DNA from: Methanomassiliicoccales archaeon PtaU1.Bin030 | GTDB lineage: Archaea; Thermoplasmatota; Thermoplasmata; Methanomassiliicoccales; Methanomassiliicoccaceae | Reading direction: 5' to 3' | Length of the DNA: 11,827 nt | Assembly (NCBI GenBank): GCA_002067635.1 | Contig: MVRB01000195.1 | Coordinates: forward strand, 1-11,827 | In this document: in pieces, positions 6,146-11,827 of the stretch | Position numbering within the stretch: position 1 is the first letter of the stretch | Layout: the number at the start of each line of letters is the position of its first letter | The notes under the pieces: generated by a model | What the model saw: the letters and a program-made list of their open reading frames with translations, nothing else | What the model was told of the DNA's origin: nothing | Database searches by the model: none | Program-made: the position numbers and the translations under genes

Positions 6146-7105
6146 ATGGATGTCATCGGGGTCGGGGCGCTTAACGTGGACCTCTTCTACAAGGTGCCGT
6201 CGCTCACCCTGGCTGGTCATGTCTTCGAGCCAGGAGAGGAGGTTGTGGGGGACGAGGAGCTCTTCACGAAAGTCTCCCGAGCGCTCGCCGGGCAGGAGCC
6301 CATCGCCCGCAGCGGGGGAGGGTCGGCGGCCAATACGGTGTTCGCTCTCTCCCGCATGGGATATACCACCGGATTCTTGGGGGTCACCGGAAAGGACGAA
6401 GGCTCTAGGTTCCTGCTGAGCTCCATGGAGGGGGTAGACGTCAGCCACGTGAAGAGGTACAAGAAGGCAGGGGTGTGCATCTCCCTTTTGGCGGACGGAG
6501 AACGGTCCCTGCTGGCCATGCCGAACTCCAACGATCTCTTCTCCTTCATCGCCGAGGATGTCGGCTACCTCAACTCCTCCAAGTTCGTACATCTCAGCTC
6601 GTTCTCCAGCGATTCCGCGCTGCTTCTCCAGAAACAGCTCCTGGAGCTGCTAGACGATGACATCTACATCTCCTTCGCACCCGGGGAGAAATACGCCCGA
6701 AGAGGCTTGAGGCAGATAGAGGACATGATAGGGAGGAGCCGGATAGTTTTCGTCAACGAGCGGGAGATGGGGATGCTCACAGGCATGGGACCTGAGGAAG
6801 GCAGCAGAACGCTCCTAGACATAGGCGCAAAGGTGGTCGTCTGCACTATGGGGCGCGAGGGTTCTTTGATAACCACACACAACTCATCGATAAGGGTACC
6901 GGCTAGGAAGGCAGTGGTGGTGGACACTACAGGGGCGGGCGACGTGTACGCCGCAGGATTCCTAGCCGGCTACCTGGACGGAGCGACCTTGGAGGTGTGC
7001 GGCCGCATCGGGGCTTCAGCCTCGGCCTTGAGCGTCTCCTCGTATGGCCGAGAAGCCTATCCCGATGAGAGGTTCCTGAGAAGGTTCGCCAAGGAGCTGG
7101 GCTAG
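6146..7105 (+). CDS. PfkB/ribokinase-family carbohydrate or nucleoside kinase
   Basis: This 319-aa cytoplasmic kinase transfers the ATP gamma-phosphate to a sugar or nucleoside hydroxyl. The first PfkB signature is at residues 57-70 (GGGSAANTVFALSR), followed by LGVTGKDEGSRF. The NERE motif at 204-207 marks the Mg-phosphate site, TMGREGSLI (234-242) is the nucleotide-binding strand, and the second signature DTTGAGDVYAAGF (260-272) carries the GAGD anion hole and catalytic base D266. Length is typical. The substrate cannot be read from sequence: ribokinase, adenosine/nucleoside kinase (as MJ0406) and fructokinase-like roles are all possible. It has its own TATA box and so is not necessarily functionally tied to the isoprenoid gene upstream. 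Confidence 0.9.
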   Translation: MDVIGVGALNVDLFYKVPSLTLAGHVFEPGEEVVGDEELFTKVSRALAGQEPIARSGGGSAANTVFALSRMGYTTGFLGVTGKDEGSRFLLSSMEGVDVSHVKRYKKAGVCISLLADGERSLLAMPNSNDLFSFIAEDVGYLNSSKFVHLSSFSSDSALLLQKQLLELLDDDIYISFAPGEKYARRGLRQIEDMIGRSRIVFVNEREMGMLTGMGPEEGSRTLLDIGAKVVVCTMGREGSLITTHNSSIRVPARKAVVVDTTGAGDVYAAGFLAGYLDGATLEVCGRIGASASALSVSSYGREAYPDERFLRRFAKELG

Positions 7106-7173
7106 GATGACGTTCACATATTTATGGTGCTGCTCTGCAATGAATGAACGTGAGGTACTGGTAACAGCATTGG

Positions 7174-7229
7174 GAGGGGGATCGAGCAGGGGGTGTGAAG
7201 GATTTGGTCCCTTCGGTCCCCAGCCCCTC
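7174..7229 (+). other. Nested stem-loop (terminator or 5' leader structure)
   Basis: Three stems nest in order: GAGGGG (7174-7179) with CCCCTC (7224-7229); GGGG (7189-7192) with CCCC (7218-7221); and GAAGG (7197-7201) with CCTTC (7210-7214) closing an eight-base loop. No T-tract follows on the plus strand, so a simple intrinsic terminator is less likely than a leader structure. Confidence 0.4.
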
Positions 7230-7243
7230 TATGCGGCCTATGG

Positions 7244-7260
7244 AAAAATACACATAAAAG
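7244..7260 (+). promoter_or_regulatory. Candidate TATA region for the HAD gene
   Basis: The stretch AAAAATACACATAAAAG lies 100-116 bp before the ATG at 7360 and would give a leader of about 75 nt. A competing element at 7117-7126 would give a leader of about 210 nt that includes the nested hairpin. Confidence 0.35.
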
Positions 7261-7359
7261 ATAGGAATCTCATCAGGCTCGAGAGAGCAGCTGAACAGAT
7301 ATGCCACGGAGGTGGCAGAGAGCTATCGTCGGTTTGTGTGGAGACCGAGGGGTAATAGC

Positions 7360-8481
7360 ATGGACTTTGACGGACTTGAGGAGACCATGACCGGGGGCTG
7401 GAGGCAGTTCATCAGTGACAGCGAGGGGCCTATCACCAAGAACGACAACGCCTTCGAACTATGCCGGGACATGATAGAAAACGGTGCAGAACTCTTCCGT
7501 ACTGTCAGCCAGTATGACGACATTGTATCCAACCTCATCCAGCGTCCGAACTACAAGGCTGGCGACACACTCAAGCTGATCCTTCCCTTCCTGAAGGCCT
7601 ATGGGGCCACCGACTCCTCCATCCTGGAGTACTCCCGCAGGAACATCGTGACCATACCCGGCGCGAAGAAGACCATGCGCTTCGTCCAGGAGTTCATGAC
7701 CCCCTTCATCGTGGCCACGTCCTACGAGCACTTCATCAGTGCCCTGTGCGACGCCATCGGGTTCCCTCTCGAGAATACCTACAGCACCGCCCTGGACTTG
7801 GACGCTGTCAAGACCGATCCCCGGGAGGGGGAAAGGCTGAAGGCTATCGCCCAGGAGATAGCAAGGATGGACGAGATGAGGGTACCGGAGAACGCCCGGT
7901 GCATAGAGGACCTACGGTCCCAGGACCGAGCGACCATCCAGAGGCTCGACGAGATCTTCATGGAGGACCTTATGGAGATGTCGGTCAACCAGCTGCTCAT
8001 GGACATCAATCCAGTGGGCGGAGAGGAGAAGGCGTCGGCGGTCATGGACATAAGGAGAAGGACGGGCATCGGTCTGGAGGATACCTTGTACATCGGGGAC
8101 TCCATAACGGACGTGCAGGCCTTCCAGCTGGTCAGAGAAGGGGGAGGGTTGTCCGTCTCCTTCAACGGGAACGAGTACGCCTTAAGGGAGGCGGAGGTAG
8201 CGGTCATCTCTGACAATACCATCGTCACCTCCATCCTGGCGGAGGCGTTCCATAAGGCCGGGGTAGAGGGCACCAACGCCCTGGTGGACGATTGGACGAT
8301 AGAGGGGATCAGGTCCACAGGGCTAATCAACGAGTACCTTCTGCGGGAGCTGGTGAAGGTGTTCCCTGATAAGCTGCCCACCCTCGCACGGGTTACTCCC
8401 AAGAACATCAAGGCGCTCACCCGCCAGAGCCTCGCTGAACGCCGTTTGGTGAGGGGCGAGATCATAGGCGGACTGGGCTGA
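7360..8481 (+). CDS. HAD-superfamily protein, COG4030 / EhaR-like
   Basis: This 373-aa protein resembles the archaeal HAD family COG4030, whose methanogen members are sometimes labelled energy-converting hydrogenase A subunit R; I recall this from memory of the ISDxEGPIxKNDNAFEL signature. HAD motif I is FISDSEGPI (D20 nucleophile, E22 where most HAD phosphatases have Asp). Motif II is VATSYEHF (118-125), K224 in GGEEKASAV is the likely motif III lysine, and YIGDSITD (244-251) is motif IV with D247 and D251. A helical cap of about 95 residues (125-215) lies between motifs II and III. No hydrogenase genes are nearby, so the EhaR name should not be read as function. The start at 7360 is preferred because GAGGGG sits six bases upstream; a GTG at 7312 would add 16 unlikely residues. 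Confidence 0.8.
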   Translation: MDFDGLEETMTGGWRQFISDSEGPITKNDNAFELCRDMIENGAELFRTVSQYDDIVSNLIQRPNYKAGDTLKLILPFLKAYGATDSSILEYSRRNIVTIPGAKKTMRFVQEFMTPFIVATSYEHFISALCDAIGFPLENTYSTALDLDAVKTDPREGERLKAIAQEIARMDEMRVPENARCIEDLRSQDRATIQRLDEIFMEDLMEMSVNQLLMDINPVGGEEKASAVMDIRRRTGIGLEDTLYIGDSITDVQAFQLVREGGGLSVSFNGNEYALREAEVAVISDNTIVTSILAEAFHKAGVEGTNALVDDWTIEGIRSTGLINEYLLRELVKVFPDKLPTLARVTPKNIKALTRQSLAERRLVRGEIIGGLG

Positions 8482-8709
8482 TTTATCCTCAGCTCTGGGA
8501 TGGTCCGAGAGAGGTTAACGGCATTGCTGTGTTGGAGACCAGGATCGTTCACCCTATGCCCCCGTGCGGTCCAGCGCACATAATTGAAAAGCGTTCGCTG
8601 GTGTGGATGATGCCTTTCATCCCAGGGCCTTCCTCGGTGCTGAGGCTTCCTTTCGTGTGTACGTCGGCCCGCCTTCGGCCGATGGCATGATCGATGACAG
8701 CTTTCGTTC
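8482..8709. other. Gene-free convergent gap with four short hairpins
   Basis: No plausible protein gene lies in these 228 bp. Four hairpins occur in the second half: GTGCG/CGCAC (8564-8579), GGATGA/TCATCC (8605-8622), CCTC/GAGG (8632-8645) and TCGGCC/GGCCGA (8664-8682). No T-tract follows any of them. They may terminate the two facing genes or form a structured RNA. Confidence 0.4.
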
Positions 8710-9258
8710 TCAACCGATCCTGGCGAGGCCCGTGTGCCTCCTCACCTCATTGATGTCCAGGACCTCGTCCTCGTGGACCAGGCTGAAACCTGCGAAGTCC
8801 TCTATGATCTGGACCATGAGGACCACCTCCGCCCCGTCCAGGTCCACTGTCCCTTTTCGAACGTGTTCGGCCAGCATTCTCACGATGTCCTGACTGGAGC
8901 CTCCGCGGTAGCGCCTCTTCTCGACGTCGATCCTCCACCGGTCACCATCCGCAATGCGAGTTCCGAACGTTCTTGCCGCACTGATCATGGCCTCCGGCTC
9001 GGAGCTGACCCATTCTTCGATGGGGATCCAACGGCGGGTGTGAAGGAAGACCTCGGGGAACCTCATGGCGAAGGCCCGCAGCCTACGGACCGCCTCCTTG
9101 CCATCACCCTTTATCCTGAGCAGCAGCAGCCCGGCTACGCTGGATTCCATCATGTCCTCTAGGATTAGGTCGGCCTGCTGCACGCGCTCTGCGACCTCCT
9201 CCTGAGCCCTCATCTTCTCGTTATGATGGAAGGTCACCAGAACATTGTAGTCTTGCAT
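8710..9258 (-). CDS. THUMP-domain RNA-binding protein (COG1818, Tan1-like)
   Basis: This 182-aa protein resembles the archaeal stand-alone THUMP proteins related to yeast Tan1 and human THUMPD1, which bind tRNA and help an acetyltransferase make N4-acetylcytidine in Ser and Leu tRNAs. The N-terminal part (1-80) begins with the strand DYNVLVTFH and includes GLLLLRIKGDGKEAVRRLRA. The THUMP domain covers about 85-162: WRIDVEKRRYRGGSSQDIVRMLAEHV, then VDLDGAEVVLMVQIIEDFAGFSLV, the typical pattern of the domain. There is no methyltransferase or thiolase domain, so it is an adaptor rather than an enzyme. The frame has an earlier ATG at 9276, but a TATA box centred at 9291 is only 15 bp from it and 33 bp from the ATG at 9258, so the shorter form is likelier. 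Confidence 0.85.
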   Translation of the reverse strand: MQDYNVLVTFHHNEKMRAQEEVAERVQQADLILEDMMESSVAGLLLLRIKGDGKEAVRRLRAFAMRFPEVFLHTRRWIPIEEWVSSEPEAMISAARTFGTRIADGDRWRIDVEKRRYRGGSSQDIVRMLAEHVRKGTVDLDGAEVVLMVQIIEDFAGFSLVHEDEVLDINEVRRHTGLARIG

Positions 9259-9285
9259 GCGGCACCCGTAATTCATTGGTTCCCA

Positions 9286-9297
9286 GATTAAATAATC
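9286..9297. promoter_or_regulatory. Shared, nearly palindromic TATA element
   Basis: GATTAAATAATC reads GATTATTTAATC on the other strand, so both strands offer a TATA-like box. It stands about 33 bp from the THUMP ATG (9258) and 22 or 31 bp from the two possible acetyltransferase ATGs (9314, 9323). It is the only AT-rich segment in this gap, so both genes probably use it. Confidence 0.5.
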
Positions 9298-9313
9298 CTA
9301 TCGTGTTTGGGGC

Positions 9314-9802
9314 ATGTTCGGAATGTGCCCTGGTAAGAAAGAGCTGCTCTATCGCAGAATGGTGCTGGAAGATATCGACGCGGTCCACGGTCTAGTGCAA
9401 CGGACCATATCGAAGAGCTACAAGGACGTATACTCGGCCAGTGCCTTGGATTTCTTCAGAAGGTATCATGATGTCGGCAGCATAACCAGGAACGTGAATG
9501 AGGGCTATTGCATATTGGCGATCTGCGATGGTGTCATAGCTGGCGTGGGGGAGCTTCTGGGGAACAAAATCAGGATGGTCTTCGTGGAGCCTTCCCTTCA
9601 GGGCATGGGAATAGGGCAGGGCCTCATGATGAGGCTTCAGGACCAGGCCAGGGATAACGGCCTGGTGGAGCTGGTTCTCGATTCCTCGGTCGTCGCGGTG
9701 GGATTCTACCAGCACCTTGGCTACGAGGTTGTTGAAGAGGCATCGCTAGAACTTGCTGGCGGGGGGTCACTGCCTTACTCCATAATGAGGCGCAGGCTCT
9801 GA
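9314..9802 (+). CDS. GNAT-family N-acetyltransferase
   Basis: This 162-aa protein has the Gcn5-related acetyltransferase fold, which moves the acetyl group of acetyl-CoA to an amine. Motif A is seen as IRMVFVEPSLQGMGIGQGLM (86-105), with the acetyl-CoA pyrophosphate loop Q96-x-x-G99-x-G101. Motif B is FYQHLGYEVV (131-140), with the tyrosine that often serves as general acid. Length and order are typical. The substrate is unknown; small molecules, protein N termini or lysines are the usual possibilities. It diverges from the Tan1-like THUMP gene over a shared promoter and runs convergently into the permease with nine bases between stops. The start could instead be the ATG at 9323, which fits the TATA spacing slightly better. 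Confidence 0.85.
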   Translation: MFGMCPGKKELLYRRMVLEDIDAVHGLVQRTISKSYKDVYSASALDFFRRYHDVGSITRNVNEGYCILAICDGVIAGVGELLGNKIRMVFVEPSLQGMGIGQGLMMRLQDQARDNGLVELVLDSSVVAVGFYQHLGYEVVEEASLELAGGGSLPYSIMRRRL

Positions 9803-9811
9803 TGCTGGGGG

Positions 9812-11062
9812 CTACCTCAGGTCCATCTCCATTATCTTGTATAGTCCCGCCCCCGATAGTGTGAGGAGGATGGACAGCAAGGTGACCTCCCAGCTGAACT
9901 GAGTGAGCATTGCCACGGAGGTCAACGATCCCACCACCGCCGCCAGGACATAAGCCCTGCCTATGCTCTGGCTCCCCCGGGACAGCTGGATCACCGACAA
10001 GTTAACTGCCAGGAAGACCATGAATATCGTGAAATTGGATACGTTGGCCGTTAGCTCGATACCGCCCAGGAAGCAGAAGGCCACCGAAGCCAGGGTGGTC
10101 AGGGCGATGGCCATCAGGGGTGTGCCCGTGCTTGGCTGGATGCGCGACAGGAGCTTCGGGAGGGCGGAGCGAGTGGACATCCCGTAGGCGATACGGGAGG
10201 AGGCTATCAGGATTATCAGCACCGTGTTTGCAGTGGCCACCAGGGCGATAAGGGTCAACAGGGCGAAGGCCTCCTGACCCGAGGCCTGAAGAGCGACGTC
10301 AGCGAGCGGGGAGGTGGATGCTGCCAGTTCGTCAAAGGGTACGATGCTGACCACCGAAATGGCTACCAGGACGTAGAGCACCGCGGTGATCGCCAGGGAG
10401 AGCATGAGGGCCCGGGGTATGGTCCTCTCGGCGTCCTTGGTCTCATCTCCTATCTTGACAAGGCCCTCGAACCCTATGAAGGCGAAGAATATGATCCCTA
10501 CAGCGCCCACCACTCCTTCCAGTCCGAAGGGGGACTGGGTGTAGTCCACTGTTCCCAGGTAACCGACGCCGAGGAATATGACGATGAGGATGCCGATCAT
10601 CTCGACGATCGTCATGATGGCGTTCAGGATCAGTGACTCCTTAATGCCTGCATAATTGACGATGGCCAGGACCACGATGAGAGCGCTTGCCCCTACCGCA
10701 ACGGGTATGTCGAATATCGAGTACAGATAGCCTCCGAAGCCCTGGGCCACGGTTGCCGCCGATATTATGCTGGATATCAGTACCAGCCAGCCAACGACGA
10801 AGGCCCAGAACTTGGACCGGAAGGCGCTCTCCACATAGACATACTCGGCCCCGCTGGAGGGGTAGATGGAGGACAGCTTGGCGTAGCTGAGGCCGCTGAA
10901 GGCCGCGATCCCTGCGGCCAAGGCGAAAGACAACCACACCAGGTTCCCCGCTTTTCCGGTAGCCACACCGATGAGGGCGTATATGCCCGCGCCCAGAATT
11001 GTGCCCACACCGTAGGCCACTGCCCACCAGAGCCCCACTTCCTTCCTTAGTCCCTCTGCCAC
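9812..11062 (-). CDS. APC-superfamily amino-acid permease
   Basis: This 416-aa integral membrane protein belongs to the amino acid-polyamine-organocation family, with the five-plus-five inverted-repeat fold, and probably imports amino acids by proton symport, like ApcT of Methanocaldococcus. About 12 hydrophobic segments are visible (roughly 10-32, 41-61, 84-105, 123-139, 147-170, 185-203, 218-240, 262-290, 315-333, 340-360, 369-387, 391-408). TM1 carries the unwound GAGIYAL substrate motif (24-30), and TM6 the FFAFIGFEG motif (192-200), followed by the family loop GDETKDAERTIPRAL. The short N terminus and lack of a C-terminal soluble domain are normal. The GTG start at 11062 is preceded by a TATA-like box at 11084-11093, giving a leaderless message. 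The specific amino acid cannot be told. Confidence 0.93.
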   Translation of the reverse strand: MAEGLRKEVGLWWAVAYGVGTILGAGIYALIGVATGKAGNLVWLSFALAAGIAAFSGLSYAKLSSIYPSSGAEYVYVESAFRSKFWAFVVGWLVLISSIISAATVAQGFGGYLYSIFDIPVAVGASALIVVLAIVNYAGIKESLILNAIMTIVEMIGILIVIFLGVGYLGTVDYTQSPFGLEGVVGAVGIIFFAFIGFEGLVKIGDETKDAERTIPRALMLSLAITAVLYVLVAISVVSIVPFDELAASTSPLADVALQASGQEAFALLTLIALVATANTVLIILIASSRIAYGMSTRSALPKLLSRIQPSTGTPLMAIALTTLASVAFCFLGGIELTANVSNFTIFMVFLAVNLSVIQLSRGSQSIGRAYVLAAVVGSLTSVAMLTQFSWEVTLLSILLTLSGAGLYKIMEMDLR

Positions 11063-11083
11063 GACAGGTAATGGCCGAAGTAG

Positions 11084-11093
11084 ATATGGATAT
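11084..11093 (-). promoter_or_regulatory. TATA-like box for the permease
   Basis: ATATCCATAT on the minus strand is centred about 26 bp before the GTG at 11062, which predicts transcription starting at the start codon. It supports GTG as the true start. Confidence 0.5.
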
Positions 11094-11107
11094 TTGTTGC
11101 ACGCAGG

Positions 11108-11114
11108 TTTTATT
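11108..11114 (+). promoter_or_regulatory. TATA-like box for the membrane protein
   Basis: TTTTATT is centred about 29 bp before the ATG at 11140. It favours that ATG over the in-frame starts further upstream, which would overlap the permease and its promoter. Confidence 0.5.
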
Positions 11115-11139
11115 CGGCCGTTGGTCGCTATTGGTCCCT

Positions 11140-11697
11140 ATGGTCCAAGATCAACCGCCACCACCCGCTCCGTGGCGATTTTGGGGGAACAATGTCAGGA
11201 GGGAGGCGGACAGGGAACGCCTGGGCATAGGGGAGAGGCTGGGGAACGTCGTCGGGCTGATCATCATAGCGGCCGTGGCACTGGTGTTCATGGACGTGCA
11301 GGCCAAGGACCAGGGGTTCTTCACGCCGGGCTTCGGCACCGCAGAGCAGCTTGCGTTCTATGGCTCACTGCTGTTCGGGATAGTGCCTAGCGTTGTACGT
11401 GCGATCGTTGGAAGGAGAAATATCGGGCGGCTCATGGACATAATAAACTCAGCGGTCTTCATCACTGCATGGTCCTACCTGCTGACGGTCTTCCCCTTTG
11501 ACTTCCCCCGTCTATGGGAATACCTCCCCACTGCACTTGAGGCCATAACATCCTGGATAAGCAACGATCTGGTGAGGCTGGTCATAATCATAGCCATGGT
11601 CATCACCGCCATCAGTATGGTGTACAACATCATCATGTACTGGGAGGTTCGCCGGGAGCTTAGGTCGAGGAAAGGGGACGTTGCTCCCTCTGCGTGA
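11140..11697 (+). CDS. Four-helix integral membrane protein of unknown function
   Basis: I do not recognise this 185-aa protein. It begins with a proline-rich cytoplasmic-looking stretch (QPPPPAPWRFW, residues 5-15) and a charged segment (RREADRERLG, 20-29). Four hydrophobic segments follow at about 33-51, 70-90, 98-118 and 144-168. The C terminus is basic (RRELRSRKGD), and by the positive-inside rule both ends would be cytoplasmic. The loop RAIVGRRNIGRL between segments 2 and 3 is also basic, which fits. There are no cysteines or clear catalytic motifs. The frame extends upstream to 10999, antisense to the permease, but the TATA box at 11108-11114 supports a leaderless start at 11140. It is divergent from an amino-acid permease and convergent with the right-edge gene, so context gives no clear role. 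Confidence 0.75.
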   Translation: MVQDQPPPPAPWRFWGNNVRREADRERLGIGERLGNVVGLIIIAAVALVFMDVQAKDQGFFTPGFGTAEQLAFYGSLLFGIVPSVVRAIVGRRNIGRLMDIINSAVFITAWSYLLTVFPFDFPRLWEYLPTALEAITSWISNDLVRLVIIIAMVITAISMVYNIIMYWEVRRELRSRKGDVAPSA

Positions 11698-11701
11698 TCA
11701 T

Positions 11702-11725
11702 TGCGGATGAGGGCTAACGTCCGCA
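11702..11725. terminator. Hairpin in the convergent gap at the right edge
   Basis: TGCGGA (11702-11707) and TCCGCA (11720-11725) form a perfect six-base stem with a 12-base loop that contains the stop codon of the minus-strand gene. It lies just after the stop of the membrane protein gene, so it could act for either strand. No T-tract follows. Confidence 0.35.
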
Positions 11726-11827
11726 GCACTCAGGTCCGCAGGTGACCTCCTTGCTACCGGTCAGGGCAGCCTTGATCATGGCATAGGCACAGCCCACCCC
11801 GGAATCGACGGTTATCGCGGCCACGGG
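11714..11827 (-). CDS. C-terminal end of an unidentified gene with a Cys-rich tail (5' part beyond window)
   Basis: The minus strand carries 37 sense codons and a TAG at 11716-11714, entering from the right edge. The peptide begins PVAAITVDSGVGCAYAMIKAAL and ends TCGPECCGR. The first part looks like a strand-turn-helix as at the end of a Rossmann-like domain; the last part has a C-x3-CC cluster that could bind a metal or form disulfides. I do not recognise the family. The coding sequence of the tail contains a direct repeat, CTGCGGAC, 14 bases apart. High GC at third positions supports it as coding. Confidence 0.65.
   Translation of the reverse strand, partial: PVAAITVDSGVGCAYAMIKAALTGSKEVTCGPECCGR

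Larger units (their letters stand above)
7106..7359 (+). other. Intergenic region with nested hairpin and AT-rich candidate promoters
   Basis: This 254-bp gap separates the kinase from the HAD gene. It holds a TATA-like element at 7117-7126, a nested hairpin at 7174-7229 and an A-rich stretch at 7243-7264. A reading frame runs through it from 7140 to 7355, but its codons are rich in A/T at third positions, unlike the neighbours, and its product resembles nothing; I regard it as non-coding leader or promoter DNA. Confidence 0.4.

Noticed and set aside
7140..7355. Possible 71-codon small protein before the HAD gene, with a TATA-like element about 20 bp upstream and a stop 4 bases before the HAD ATG
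   Set aside because: Third codon positions are rich in A/T, unlike all neighbouring genes, and the frame runs through a nested hairpin; I treat it as leader DNA. Ribosome profiling could reverse this.
8491..8580. Segment resembling a serine tRNA (GGTTAACGGCA followed by TTGGAGA)
   Set aside because: The bases around the supposed anticodon loop do not pair, and there is no T-arm GTTC motif or matching acceptor stem.
8734..9162. Plus-strand open frame opposite the THUMP gene
   Set aside because: It is antisense to a gene with clear THUMP motifs, and its translation has no recognisable features.
10999..11139. N-terminal extension of the membrane protein frame
   Set aside because: It would overlap the permease gene on the opposite strand and run through both divergent promoters; the ATG at 11140 is well placed after a TATA box.
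1..11827. Mobile element, CRISPR array, defence island or prophage
   Set aside because: I found no transposase, integrase, terminal inverted repeats, regularly spaced repeats or phage genes on either strand.

Overview
The window reads as ordinary archaeal chromosome. At least eight gene starts are preceded by a TATA-like box whose centre lies about 22-36 nt upstream of the start codon, often with little or no room for a leader. The gene set is archaeal: archease, a GHMP mevalonate-pathway decarboxylase, L-aspartate dehydrogenase, a stand-alone THUMP protein and a COG4030-type HAD protein. The high GC content and these families suggest a euryarchaeote, possibly of the Thermoplasmata/Methanomassiliicoccales type, but no marker here settles this. 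I see no rRNA, tRNA, CRISPR array, insertion sequence or prophage gene.

Layout, left to right. Positions 1-3301, minus strand: a tight peptidase operon transcribed leftward, M24 aminopeptidase then TldD then TldE (TldE is cut by the left edge). Positions 3302-3483: a divergent promoter region with an imperfect inverted repeat. Positions 3484-3780, plus: a 98-aa protein with a helical acidic part and a lysine/alanine/proline tail like that of histone H1. It ends at a hairpin plus T-tract and converges on an aspartate dehydrogenase (3811-4629, minus) for NAD synthesis. That gene diverges from archease (4713-5117, plus), which overlaps the decarboxylase gene (5114-6076) by an ATGA. A PfkB-family kinase (6146-7105) and a HAD-superfamily protein (7360-8481) follow, each with its own candidate promoter; a nested hairpin lies between them.

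Positions 8482-8709 form a gene-free convergent gap containing four short hairpins. A Tan1-like THUMP protein (8710-9258, minus) and a GNAT acetyltransferase (9314-9802, plus) diverge from one nearly palindromic TATA element. An APC-family amino-acid permease (9812-11062, minus) and a four-helix membrane protein of unknown function (11140-11697, plus) also form a divergent pair. The right edge holds the last 37 codons of a minus-strand gene with a cysteine-rich C terminus.

The genes are mainly housekeeping: peptide turnover and import, NAD and isoprenoid synthesis, and RNA ligation or modification. I found no convincing new multi-gene system. The best leads are the H1-tailed small protein, the THUMP/GNAT divergent pair, the archease-decarboxylase coupling, the HAD protein with a DxE motif, and several structured non-coding segments.
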